Source: Streptomyces sp. M41(2017) (lineage in GTDB: Bacteria; Actinomycetota; Actinomycetes; Streptomycetales; Streptomycetaceae). From it: a stretch of DNA of 64,000 nucleotides. Numbering within the stretch: the stretch's first letter is position 1; each line of letters opens with the position of its first letter. The notes beneath the pieces were generated by a model that did no database searches, was not told the DNA's origin, and saw only the letters and a program-made list of their open reading frames with translations. Below, one piece after another: positions 48,581-57,284 of this stretch. Made by a program: the position numbers and the translations under genes. Location of the stretch: positions 744,001 to 808,000 of the forward strand of contig NZ_MWFK01000001.1 of assembly GCF_002078175.1 (NCBI RefSeq). The letters run 5' to 3'.

Positions 48581-49810
48581 ATGACGACTGACGTCCGGGT
48601 GCTCCGGCAGGCCGACTGGGACAAGTGGTACGAGAACCTGATCCGCGCGTTCGGAGGTGTGGCGGAGTCGTCCGAGGAGCGCGAACTGTGGAACGCGCTC
48701 ACAGAGTACGACCGTTCGCTCGGCGTGTGGGACGGCGAGGAGTGTGTGGGTACGGCGGGGGCCTTCTCCTTCCGCGTCACCGTCCCGGGCGGCGCCTCGG
48801 TGCCGGCGGCCGGCGTGACGATGGTGAGCGTGGCCGCGACGCACCGGCGGCGCGGGGTGCTCACCGCGATGATGCGGCGGCAGCTGGACGATCTCCGTGC
48901 GGGGAACGAGCCGCTCGCCGTCCTGACCGCGTCGGAACCGGCGATCTACGGCCGGTTCGGCTACGGCATCGGGACCCTGCAGATCAACGCCGAGATCGAC
49001 ACCGGTCGCGTGCGGCTGTCCGTGCCGCCGGGGACGGACGACGTACGGCTGCGGTACGCGGCGCCGGGTGACGTCCTCGACGTGTGCGAGGCGGTGTACG
49101 CGCGGCGCGTGCCGGAGCGTCCGGGGATGCTGGCGCGGCAGCCGGGCTGGGAGCGGCTCCAGGTGCTCGACCCGGAGGGCGAGCGGGACGGCGCGTCCCC
49201 CCTGCAGTGCGTGGTCGCGGAGCGGGACGGCTCGGCGGTGGGCTACACGCGTTTCCGGGTGAAGCCGGGCTGGGGTCCGGCGGGGCACGACGGCGTGGTG
49301 CAGCTGGAGGATCTGGAGGGGACCGACCCGCCGGCGCGGGCAGCCCTGTGGCGGTTCCTGTCCGACGTCGACCTGACGACGACGCTGCGCACCCGGGGCC
49401 GGCCCGTGGACGAGGACTGGCAGCACCTGGTCTCGGACATCCGGCGCTGTCAGGTGCGGTTGAAGGACGCGCTGCATGTGCGGCTCGTCGATGTCGGGGC
49501 GGCGCTGGAGGCGCGGACGTATCAGGCCCCGGTGGACGTGGTGTTGGAGGTCGAGGACGCCTTCTGCCCCTGGAACGAGGGGCGTTGGCGGCTCACCGGC
49601 GACGCGAAGGGCGCCTCCTGCGTCCGGACCGGTGATTCACCCGATCTGGCTCTGTCCGTGCGGGAGTTGGGCGCGGCGTACCTCGGTGGTGTACCGCTCG
49701 CCTCGCTCGCGGCGGCCGGGCGGGTGCGGGAGCTGCGTCAGGGTGCGCTGGCGGAGGCGTCGATGGCGTTCACGTCGGTGGTCGCGCCCTGGCTGCCGCA
49801 CGGGTTCTAG
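48581..49810 (+). CDS. Eis-family GNAT N-acetyltransferase
   Basis: 409 aa, the typical Eis length. Two GNAT-type domains and a C-terminal SCP2-like fold. Acetyl-CoA pocket VTMVSVAATHRRRGVLTAMM, the expected tyrosine in ASEPAIYGRFGYGIG, and an aromatic carboxy-terminus (LPHGF) that closes the active site in Eis proteins. Eis of M. tuberculosis acetylates aminoglycosides at several amines and also protein lysines; the streptomycete substrate is unknown. ATG 48581; weak ribosome site. Divergent from the SpoIIE-type phosphatase gene. Confidence 0.92.
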   Translation: MTTDVRVLRQADWDKWYENLIRAFGGVAESSEERELWNALTEYDRSLGVWDGEECVGTAGAFSFRVTVPGGASVPAAGVTMVSVAATHRRRGVLTAMMRRQLDDLRAGNEPLAVLTASEPAIYGRFGYGIGTLQINAEIDTGRVRLSVPPGTDDVRLRYAAPGDVLDVCEAVYARRVPERPGMLARQPGWERLQVLDPEGERDGASPLQCVVAERDGSAVGYTRFRVKPGWGPAGHDGVVQLEDLEGTDPPARAALWRFLSDVDLTTTLRTRGRPVDEDWQHLVSDIRRCQVRLKDALHVRLVDVGAALEARTYQAPVDVVLEVEDAFCPWNEGRWRLTGDAKGASCVRTGDSPDLALSVRELGAAYLGGVPLASLAAAGRVRELRQGALAEASMAFTSVVAPWLPHGF

Positions 49811-49846
49811 CGAAGGACCGGGCACGGGCCCGGACCGGCCCCCGTT

Positions 49847-50656
49847 TCAGGCCTGTTGGCAGGCCGGGCACCAGAACAGGTTGCGGGCGGCGAGATCGGC
49901 GGTGCGGATCTCGCCGCCGCAGAGGTGACAGGGCAGGTGGGCCCTGCGGTACACGTAGACCTCACCGCCGTGGTCGTCCACGCGCGGTGGCCGGCCCATG
50001 GCGTCGGGGGTGTGTTCGGGGCGGACCGTGTCGATGCGGTTGGTGCGGACGCCTTCGCGCATGAGGTCGACCAGGTCCGCCCAGATCGCGTCCCACTCCC
50101 CCGCCCGGAGATCCTTGCCCGCGCGGTACGGATCGATGCCGTGCCGGAAGAGGACCTCGGCGCGGTAGACGTTGCCCACGCCCGCGATGACCTTCTGGTC
50201 CATCAGCAGGGCGGCGATCGTCGTACGGCTGCGGGAGATCCGGCGGTAGGCCGCCGCGGGGTCGGCGTCGGGGCGCAGGGGGTCGGGGCCCAGCCGGTCG
50301 TGTATCGCGCCCTTCTCGTCGTCGGTGATGAGGGCGCAGGTGGTGGGGCCGCGCAGGTCGACGTGGGCGGTGTCGTTCACGAGTCGCAGGCGGACGGTGT
50401 CGGTGGGCGGCGGGGCGGGCGTCGCACCGAAGCCGACCTTGCCGAAGAGGCCGAGGTGGATGTGGACCCAGTCGGTGTCGCGGAAGCCGAGGAAGAGGTG
50501 CTTGCCGTGGGCTTCCGCGGTGGTGAGGACGGACCCGTCGAGGAGGGCCGCGGCGTCACTGAACTTGCCCTGGGGACTGGTGATCCGGGCCGTGCGGCCG
50601 CCGAACGCGCCGAGGTAGTCCTGGGCGAGCCGGTGAATGGTGTGCCCCTCGGGCAC
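49847..50656 (-). CDS. Fpg/Nei-family DNA glycosylase (Nei type)
   Basis: 269 aa from GTG 50656 with AGGAGG 4 nt upstream. Starts PEGHTIHRL: catalytic Pro2 and Glu3 as in Nei/endonuclease VIII. Middle stretch AGVGNVYRAEVLFRHGIDP is the helix-two-turn-helix. C-terminal zinc finger CHLCGG...CPACQQ. Excises oxidised bases and cuts the abasic strand. In mycobacterial nomenclature this would be Nei1. Just downstream of rpiB on the same strand. Confidence 0.95.
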   Translation of the reverse strand: MPEGHTIHRLAQDYLGAFGGRTARITSPQGKFSDAAALLDGSVLTTAEAHGKHLFLGFRDTDWVHIHLGLFGKVGFGATPAPPPTDTVRLRLVNDTAHVDLRGPTTCALITDDEKGAIHDRLGPDPLRPDADPAAAYRRISRSRTTIAALLMDQKVIAGVGNVYRAEVLFRHGIDPYRAGKDLRAGEWDAIWADLVDLMREGVRTNRIDTVRPEHTPDAMGRPPRVDDHGGEVYVYRRAHLPCHLCGGEIRTADLAARNLFWCPACQQA

Positions 50657-50720
50657 GGGTCCTCCTGGTGGTCCTTCGTCGCGGGGCCCGGCGTCCCGGG
50701 CCCCGAACGGTTCCGCGGTC

Positions 50721-51209
50721 CTACGGCTGCTGCGGGTGGTGCGCCGGGATGGGCGGGAGTTCCCGCGTCGTCTCGTAGTCCGCGAGCATCTGGATGCGGC
50801 GGACGTGGCGCTCCTCGCCCGTGAACGGGGTGCCGAGGAAGGTCTCGACGAACTTCGTCGCCTCTTCCTCGGTGTGCATGCGGGCGCCGACGGACATGAC
50901 GTTGGCGTTGTTGTGCTCGCGGCCCAGTGCGGCGGTCTCCTCGCTCCAGGCGAGCACGGCGCGTACGCCGGCGACCTTGTTCGCGGCGATCTGCTCGCCG
51001 TTGCCCGAGCCGCCGATGACGATGCCGAGCGAGCCCGGGTCCGCCACGGTGCGCTCGGCGGCGCGGAGGCAGAACGGCGGGTAGTCGTCCTGGGCGTCGT
51101 AGATGTGGGGCCCGCAGTCGACGGGCTCATGGCCCGCGGCCTTGAGCCACTCGACGAGGTGGTTCTTCAGTTCGAGACCGGCATGATCGGAGCCGAGATA
51201 CACGCGCAT
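50721..51209 (-). CDS. rpiB: Ribose-5-phosphate isomerase B
   Basis: 162 aa. LacA/RpiB fold: MRVYLGSDHAGLELKNHL, GIVIGGSGNGEQIAANKVAGVRA and REHNNANVMSVGARM. The mycobacterial-type active site uses a Glu instead of Cys; here GGSGNGE keeps a Gly-Asn-Gly-Glu turn, consistent with that type. Interconverts ribulose-5-P and ribose-5-P in the pentose phosphate pathway. ATG 51209; upstream of the nei-type gene. Confidence 0.96.
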   Translation of the reverse strand: MRVYLGSDHAGLELKNHLVEWLKAAGHEPVDCGPHIYDAQDDYPPFCLRAAERTVADPGSLGIVIGGSGNGEQIAANKVAGVRAVLAWSEETAALGREHNNANVMSVGARMHTEEEATKFVETFLGTPFTGEERHVRRIQMLADYETTRELPPIPAHHPQQP

Positions 51210-51468
51210 GGTCCGAGTGTGTCACGCCCGTCCCGGTCCGGCCTCGCCGGGGCCGACGGCCGAAAAACGTGAGCAATACTACAGAACCTCAAGGAAACCT
51301 CAAGTAACGATCTGGATTCAAAGGTTCACGAATTCCTTTGCCTCCGTTTCACTGGACCAACTCGTACGCCGGTCCACACGATGGAGCGACGCGTTCCCCG
51401 CACACCGCTCGTACGGATGGGACGCCGTGTACGGGAATCTGCTCATCCGGCGCAAAGGAATCCCCCTC

Positions 51469-52956
51469 ATGACCTCGCAGCCGACCCCCACGAAGGCCGC
51501 ACAGGCCCCAGGAGGCCCCGGAGAACCCGGTGGCGGCCTCCAGGCCGGACTCAAGAACCGTCACCTGACGATGATCGCCATCGGCGGTGTCATCGGAGCC
51601 GGCCTGTTCGTCGGGTCCAGCACCGGCATCGCCACCACGGGCCCCGGCATCCTCCTCTCGTACGCGCTCGTCGGCACGCTCGTGGTGCTGGTGATGCGCA
51701 TGCTCGGCGAGATGTCCGCCGCCAACCCGACCTCGGGTTCGTTCTCCGCGCACGCCGACCGCGCGCTCGGCCGCTGGGCCGGTTTCTCCATCGGCTGGCT
51801 GTACTGGTTCTTCTGGGTGGTGGTGCTGGCCGTGGAGGCCACCGCCGGCGCCACGATCCTCGAAGGATGGGTGCCCGCCGTACCGCAGTGGGGCTGGGCG
51901 CTCATCGTGATGATCGTCCTGACCGCGACGAACCTGGTCTCCGTGGGTTCGTACGGCGAGTTCGAGTTCTGGTTCGCCGGGATCAAGGTCGTGGCGATCG
52001 GCGCGTTCATCGTCGTGGGCGCCCTCGCGATCTTCGGCGTGCTGCCCGGCGTCCACGCCGACAAGGCGGGGGTGGGCAATCTGACCGAGCACGGCGGGTT
52101 CCTGCCGCACGGGCCCGGCGCGATCCTCACCGGTGTGCTGCTGGTCGTCTTCTCCTTCATGGGCAGCGAGATCGCGACGCTCGCGGCCGGCGAGTCCTCG
52201 GACCCCCAGCGGGCGGTGACCAAGTCGACGAACAGCATCATCTGGCGTATCGCCGTCTTCTACCTGGGCTCGATCCTCGTCGTCATCACCCTGGTGCCGT
52301 GGAACGACCCCTCGATCAAGGAGAAGGGCTCGTACGTCGCGGCCCTGGACTCCCTCGGCATCGCGCACGCCGGCGAGATCATGAACTTCATCGTGCTGAC
52401 CTCGGTGCTGTCCTGTCTCAACTCCGGTCTCTACACGGCCTCCCGGATGGCGTTCTCGCTCGGTGAGCGCCGGGACGCGCCCAAGGCCTTCGCCCGGACC
52501 ACGCGGCGCGGTGTGCCGATGACCGCCATCGTCGTCTCGGTCGTGTTCGGCTTCGTCGCCGTCTTCTTCAACTACAAGTTCCCGGACTCGGTCTTCCTCT
52601 TCCTGGTCAACTCCTCCGGTGCGGTGGCCCTGTTCGTGTGGCTGGTCATCTGCTTCTCGCAGCTGCGCATGCGGAAGATCATCCAGCGTGAGGCGCCGGA
52701 GAAGCTCGTCGTGAAGATGTGGCTCTACCCGTACCTGACGTGGGCGACCGCGGCTCTGATCGTCTTCGTCCTCGGCTACATGCTGACCGACACCGAGCAC
52801 GACGGCCGTACGACCGTGCTGCTGTCGCTGCTCGTCGCGGCGATCGTGGTGGTCATCGCCGTCGTCAGGCAGAAGCTCGGCGCCGGATCGTCCTCGGCCG
52901 CGGAACCGCTCACGAGCGCTTCCCGTGACGAGGAGCAGGCCGAGGTCGGCGCCTGA
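51469..52956 (+). CDS. Amino acid permease, APC superfamily (AAT type)
   Basis: 495 aa with 12 membrane helices. Family signature IAIGGVIGAGLFVGSSTGIATTGPG in helix 1, MLGEMSAANPTSGSFSAHADRALG, GEFEFWFAGIKV and GSEIATLAAGESSDP. Imports an amino acid or GABA-like compound with a proton; the substrate is not predictable. ATG 51469 with AAAGGAA about 8 nt upstream; the frame is open to 51208 but that DNA is non-coding. Paralogue of the gene at 58388-59797. Confidence 0.93.
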   Translation: MTSQPTPTKAAQAPGGPGEPGGGLQAGLKNRHLTMIAIGGVIGAGLFVGSSTGIATTGPGILLSYALVGTLVVLVMRMLGEMSAANPTSGSFSAHADRALGRWAGFSIGWLYWFFWVVVLAVEATAGATILEGWVPAVPQWGWALIVMIVLTATNLVSVGSYGEFEFWFAGIKVVAIGAFIVVGALAIFGVLPGVHADKAGVGNLTEHGGFLPHGPGAILTGVLLVVFSFMGSEIATLAAGESSDPQRAVTKSTNSIIWRIAVFYLGSILVVITLVPWNDPSIKEKGSYVAALDSLGIAHAGEIMNFIVLTSVLSCLNSGLYTASRMAFSLGERRDAPKAFARTTRRGVPMTAIVVSVVFGFVAVFFNYKFPDSVFLFLVNSSGAVALFVWLVICFSQLRMRKIIQREAPEKLVVKMWLYPYLTWATAALIVFVLGYMLTDTEHDGRTTVLLSLLVAAIVVVIAVVRQKLGAGSSSAAEPLTSASRDEEQAEVGA

Positions 52957-52974
52957 CCCGCCCTCCCGGCCTGA

Positions 52975-53017
52975 AGGGAGAGGGGCTCGCGGCACTGCGC
53001 CGCGGGCCCCTCTCCCT
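52975..53017. terminator. Bidirectional terminator between permease and kinase
   Basis: A nineteen-base-pair stem with one G-T pair and a 5-nt loop. It ends 3 bp before the kinase stop codon on the other strand. Confidence 0.85.
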
Positions 53018-53019
53018 GT

Positions 53020-56000
53020 TCACAGCACGGTGAAGCTCTTCTTCACCTGGTTGTAGGTCGCGACGGCCCCGTCCTCGATGTCCCGGTGGTACCAGGTGTT
53101 GATCTGGTACGACTTCCCGTCGACGTCGAAGCCGAGCAGCCGGGCGTGCCAGCCCACCCCCTTTATCGTGAACGTGTACTCCCAGACGATCGCGGGCCGG
53201 CCCTGGAACGTCGTCTCCTCCAGCCGGATCTTCCGGTAGTCCTGGCCCTGCCGGGCGTTCTGCTCCGAGGTCTGCCAGGTGTCCATCAGGTTCCCCTTGG
53301 CGAGGGAGGACTTGGCCGCGAGTTCCTGGGCGCCGTCGGGCGAGGTGTAGTGCACCTCCGAGCCCGTCTGCAGGTCGCGGCGCCATCCCTTCGGCGTCAC
53401 CCACGCGTATCCCCCGGCCTCCCGGTGCGCTCCCGGGGGCAGGCTCGGCGGGCGCGAGGTGCCCTCGACGGTGGGTGAAGCGGACGTGGGGTCTCCGTCG
53501 GCGGACGAGGCGGTGGCCGCGGACGAGGTTCCCGGCGACGCGGCGCTTCCGCCCTCGGGCGACCCGCCGCCCGACAGCGCGAGCACGGTCCCGGCGACCG
53601 CTCCGGCGACCACCAGACCGGCGGCCGCGACGACGACACGGCGCCTGCCGCCCCGCCCGCCGGACCCGGTGGCCGCCCCGGTGGTCTCCCCGCCTCCCGG
53701 CGGAGACCCGGCTTCCGGAGTCGACTGTGCGGCGGGGCCCGGGAGTTCACCCCGTGGCGGCAATACGGACACCGGTGCGGTGGGCAGGTGGGACGGGGTC
53801 TCCGAACGGGGTTCCCCGCGCGGTTCGGACGGCGCTTCGGTGGAGGCGTTGGCCGTCGCCGGCGGAACGGGGTCCCGGGTGAGGGCCCCGGCGCCGCTCG
53901 CCGGGACCCCCTCCGCGGAACGGGACCGCGAGTGCTTCCGGAAGTCGGGCGCACTCGTGCGGGTCGGCGTACGCGGGACCGGGACGGCGTCCTGTACGGA
54001 GGGGTCTTTTCCGGGGTCGGCGGGCGTCCCCTCGTCCGGCGGGAGATCCTCCGCGGGCGAGGAACCCTCCGCCGGTTGACCCGAGAACGGCTCCTCCGGG
54101 GGCGGGGTCGCTTCGGGCAGGTCCGCCGGGAGGCGCGTCGCCCGGATGCGCCGGGCGTCGAGCAGGGCGCGTGTGGGTGACGCTGCGGGCGCCGGGGACT
54201 TCGGGTCGGAGGCGGGCGCGGGTTCAGACGACGCGTCGGCCTCGGGACGTGCCGACGCGTCCGTGAGGTCCGAAGCGGGTTCGGACAACTTCCCGGCTCC
54301 AGAGGCGGGTTGACGCGGGGAGTGGCGCTCCCGGCCGGGTTCGCGCCCCGACGGGAGACGCGGCGAGGGGGCGGGCGCGGACTCCGAGGCCGGTTCGGGC
54401 GGGGTGACCGGCATGTCGCGCCGGTCCGTCACCGGCCGGTGCGCGGAGTGCGGTTCGAGTGGGGACGGGGTTGGAGGTGCGGACGGGGGTGTGGTGTCGG
54501 ATTCGGCCCGGTGTCCTGGAGCGGAGTCGTGCGCCGGGGCCGACGCCGGTTCCGAGGGGACGGGATGTGCCGGCACGGGGACCGACGAGGCGGCGGGCGG
54601 GGAATCGGGCTCCCGCACGGGCGCCGCAGGAGTGCTCTCGGGAATCGGCTCGCTCGGGGAGACGACGGTGGGCGAGTACCCCGGGCCGGGTCCGTGGTCC
54701 GAGCCCGGAGTCGTCGCGAGGTCCTCAGCCCGGCCTGCGCCCGGCGTGGAAGCGGCCCCGGGGGCCTGCCCGGAACGCGGACCGGGGGTGGGGGCAGGGT
54801 CCGCTCCGTGACCGGGGCTCGGGGGCGTCGCGGCAGTCTGCCGTCCGTACCCTGCGCCCGGCGTGGAAGCGGCCCCGGGGGCCTGCCCGGAACGCGGAGG
54901 TGAGGCGGGTTTGGCGCCCGGTTCGGCCCCTGGGGCGGGCTGGACGGCGGGATTCCGTCCGTGTACGGCGCTCTGCGTCGGCGCGGACCCCGGAGCCCGG
55001 GCGGAACGCGGACCGGCGGGGCGGGCCGGTCCGGGTCCGCCGTCGGCACCCGCGGGTGTCGAGGACGTCGGACCGCCTTCGGGGGCCGGCGCGGTGGCGT
55101 CACCCGGTTCGTGGCCCCCGCCCGCAGTCGCCGGGCCGTGTGCCGGAACCGGAGGCGTCGGGTCCGTCGGCGCGGTCGCGGGGCGGTGGGGCGCCGGACC
55201 GTGGTCGGGCGCGGAAGCGTGGCCCGGTTGCCGCCCGGGGGGCGGGGAGCGGTCGGGTTCCCGCCCGGCGCCCGGGGTACGCCCGGGGTCTTCGGTCCGG
55301 GTGCGGCCGTACGCGGGGCCGAACTCGACGCCGTTGGTGAAGTCGTACTCCGGGCCCTCCGTCAACGGGCGGGTGGCCGCGGACCCGGGGGCCGGAGGCC
55401 GGGCGATCGCCTCCAGCGCCGCCTCCAGTTCCTCCAGACCGGGCCGGGTGTCCGGCTCCTTCTCCAGGAGGGCGGCGAGGATGTCCCGCAACACACCGGC
55501 GGCAGGCGGGAGAACCGGCTCCTCGTAGAGGACGGCGTGCAGGGTCGCGTAGGTGGTGGCGCGGGAGAACGGGGAACGGCCGCCGAGGGCCGCGCACAGG
55601 GTGGCGCCGAGGGACCACACGTCGGAGGGCGGCCCCTGCGGGCGGCCGGAGATCCGCTCGGGCGCCATGTAGTCGGGGGAACCGACGAGCATGCCCGCCA
55701 TGGTGAGGGCCTCGGCGTCCTGCAGCGCGGCGATCCCGAAGTCGGTGAGGACGACGCGCCGCCGGCCGGCGCGCTCCACCAGCACGTTGCCCGGCTTGAT
55801 GTCGCGGTGCAGCACTCCCCCGGCGTGCACCTGCCGCAGCGCGCCGACCAGTTCGAGACCGACACGGGCCGCCTCCCGCGGGTCCAGCGGACCGTCCTCC
55901 GCCACGACCCGTTCGAGCGAGCGGCCGGCGACGAGTTCCATGACGATCCACAGGCGCTCGCTCGCGTCCACCACGTCGTAGATGCGGACGACGCCCGGAT

Positions 56001-56259
56001 GGTCGATCCGGGCCGTGGCCCGCGCCTCGCGCAGGGTGCGCTCCCGGCGGGTGCGGGTGTCCTCGGGATCGAGTCCGTCTATGCGCATTTCCTTGACCGC
56101 GACCTGCCGGTCGAGCATTTCGTCGGCGGCTCGCCACACCCGCCCCATTCCCCCCTGGCCAATACTCTCGACCAGTCGATAGCGCCCGGTCACCAATAAT
56201 CCCGGAACACCGCCCTGTACGTTCGCCGACAATCCCCCCACCCCCTCAACATCAGCCAC
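53020..56259 (-). CDS. Membrane Ser/Thr protein kinase with long Pro-rich linker
   Basis: 1079 aa. Kinase domain about 27-290: GQGGMG loop, Lys56 in VAVKE, HRD with Asp153, DFG at 173-175, APE near 200. Then about 570 residues of Pro/Ser/Ala/Gly-rich disordered linker with an in-frame duplication (54734-54898). One helix follows (VVVAAAGLVVAGAVAGTVLAL, about 870-893), a Ser/Thr-rich stalk, and a 110-residue external domain (GYAWVTPKGWRRDL...WEYTFTIKGVGWHARLL). No PASTA repeats, so it is not the PknB type. Likely senses an external cue; the ligand is unknown. Divergent from the LPKTG protein gene 120 bp away. Confidence 0.93.
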   Translation of the reverse strand: MADVEGVGGLSANVQGGVPGLLVTGRYRLVESIGQGGMGRVWRAADEMLDRQVAVKEMRIDGLDPEDTRTRRERTLREARATARIDHPGVVRIYDVVDASERLWIVMELVAGRSLERVVAEDGPLDPREAARVGLELVGALRQVHAGGVLHRDIKPGNVLVERAGRRRVVLTDFGIAALQDAEALTMAGMLVGSPDYMAPERISGRPQGPPSDVWSLGATLCAALGGRSPFSRATTYATLHAVLYEEPVLPPAAGVLRDILAALLEKEPDTRPGLEELEAALEAIARPPAPGSAATRPLTEGPEYDFTNGVEFGPAYGRTRTEDPGRTPGAGREPDRSPPPGRQPGHASAPDHGPAPHRPATAPTDPTPPVPAHGPATAGGGHEPGDATAPAPEGGPTSSTPAGADGGPGPARPAGPRSARAPGSAPTQSAVHGRNPAVQPAPGAEPGAKPASPPRSGQAPGAASTPGAGYGRQTAATPPSPGHGADPAPTPGPRSGQAPGAASTPGAGRAEDLATTPGSDHGPGPGYSPTVVSPSEPIPESTPAAPVREPDSPPAASSVPVPAHPVPSEPASAPAHDSAPGHRAESDTTPPSAPPTPSPLEPHSAHRPVTDRRDMPVTPPEPASESAPAPSPRLPSGREPGRERHSPRQPASGAGKLSEPASDLTDASARPEADASSEPAPASDPKSPAPAASPTRALLDARRIRATRLPADLPEATPPPEEPFSGQPAEGSSPAEDLPPDEGTPADPGKDPSVQDAVPVPRTPTRTSAPDFRKHSRSRSAEGVPASGAGALTRDPVPPATANASTEAPSEPRGEPRSETPSHLPTAPVSVLPPRGELPGPAAQSTPEAGSPPGGGETTGAATGSGGRGGRRRVVVAAAGLVVAGAVAGTVLALSGGGSPEGGSAASPGTSSAATASSADGDPTSASPTVEGTSRPPSLPPGAHREAGGYAWVTPKGWRRDLQTGSEVHYTSPDGAQELAAKSSLAKGNLMDTWQTSEQNARQGQDYRKIRLEETTFQGRPAIVWEYTFTIKGVGWHARLLGFDVDGKSYQINTWYHRDIEDGAVATYNQVKKSFTVL
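54734..54898. repeat. 48-bp exact direct duplication inside the kinase linker
   Basis: 54734-54781 and 54851-54898 are identical over 48 bp, 117 bp (39 codons) apart and in frame. They encode the repeated segment RSGQAPGAASTPGAG. Confidence 0.9.
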
Positions 56260-56379
56260 ATTCGCCCGTCACAACGGAAACACAATGGTCACACTTCCGG
56301 CCGTACCAGCATAGTGCGGAGAAATCTTGTGGTACCTCTTCAAGTACTGCGAATTCAGGCGCAGCCAAGGGGGGCGAAC

Positions 56380-57099
56380 ATGCGTTCTCGTCACACGACG
56401 ACCATTACGGGATCTCTGCTCGCGGCGTGTTTCTCGGCCGTGGTGATCCTTTCCCACACCGCCGTCGCGGACGACCAGGGACCGGGCAGCGGCAAGGGCG
56501 GCAAGGCCATGGACAAGGCGCCGGCGGGCGTGAAGGTGACCACGCTGCTGCCGTCGAAGATCTCGGTCGACAACAGTACGCAGAAGACGGCAATGACCGC
56601 CACGGTAAAGAACGAAGGGACAAAGGAAAGCGGCGACATCCGACTGCTGGTGGTCGGTTTCGACGGTTTGAAGGTCAAGAACGTGAAGGGCTGCACGGCG
56701 ATGGGAGAAAAGGATCTCCCGGAGGGTTCGAACAGCGGTTTCGTGTGTTCCGTCGGCAATCTCGCGGTGGGCAAGTCGAAATCGTACGCCGTCGATGCCA
56801 CGTTCGATCTGGGAAAGACCGGAAAGATCTGCCTTCCGGTCCAGACGGGCGACGGGAAGAAGACCTACTGGCAACAGGGACCGGTTCCGTTCGGGACGAC
56901 GAACCCGTCGCCCGACGCGCCGGCCACCCCGCTGCTGCTGGGCACGGACAACAAGCCGGTGGCACCGGGCGGGGACTCGCTGCCGAAGACCGGTCCGGGG
57001 AGTTCGGTCCTGCCGTTCGGTGCGGCGGGCGCGGCCCTGATCTCGGCCGGGGCCGCGGGCATGTGGTGGGTCCGCCGCAGGCCACGCCAGGAGGCGTGA
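56380..57099 (+). CDS. Secreted LPXTG-anchored surface protein
   Basis: 239 aa from ATG 56380 (AAGGGGGG 5 nt upstream). Signal peptide at about 1-30 (LLAACFSAVVILSHTAVADD). A single beta-rich extracellular domain, Lys-rich (VKVTTLLPSKISVDNS; GDIRLLVVGFDGLKV), has two cysteines within CTAMGE and FVCSVGN that could pair, plus another in KICLPV. Then a Pro-rich stretch, a sortase motif LPKTG (201-205), a hydrophobic helix and RRRPRQEA. The gene uses more A/T and Lys codons than its neighbours. Divergent from the kinase, which may regulate it or share its promoter region. Ligand unknown. Confidence 0.85.
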   Translation: MRSRHTTTITGSLLAACFSAVVILSHTAVADDQGPGSGKGGKAMDKAPAGVKVTTLLPSKISVDNSTQKTAMTATVKNEGTKESGDIRLLVVGFDGLKVKNVKGCTAMGEKDLPEGSNSGFVCSVGNLAVGKSKSYAVDATFDLGKTGKICLPVQTGDGKKTYWQQGPVPFGTTNPSPDAPATPLLLGTDNKPVAPGGDSLPKTGPGSSVLPFGAAGAALISAGAAGMWWVRRRPRQEA

Positions 57100-57126
57100 C
57101 CCCGGGCGCGACCTCGGGTGAGAACG

Positions 57127-57176
57127 CGGAAGAGGCCCGCCGGGCGGGGTGGGACACCCCCGGCGGGCCTCTTCCG
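57127..57176. terminator. Bidirectional terminator between the LPKTG gene and bioY
   Basis: An eighteen-base-pair stem (57127-57144 with 57159-57176) and a 14-nt loop, located between two convergent genes. Confidence 0.8.
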
Positions 57177-57216
57177 CTGGACGTCACGTCCTCCGGGACG
57201 TGATGTCCGGCTCGAC

Positions 57217-57284
57217 GCGCTTCACTTCTCGTCGAGCGTCACTTCCGGTCCAGCGCTACTTCTCGTCGAGCGTCACTTCTTGTC
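57217..57284 (-). repeat. Four 17-bp tandem repeats at the bioY stop codon
   Basis: Minus-strand units GACAAGAAGTGACGCTC, GACGAGAAGTAGCGCTG, GACCGGAAGTGACGCTC and GACGAGAAGTGAAGCGC lie end to end. The first contains the last codons and stop of bioY (Asp-Lys-Lys-stop); each unit repeats an Asp-x-Lys-stop-like string. Confidence 0.9.
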
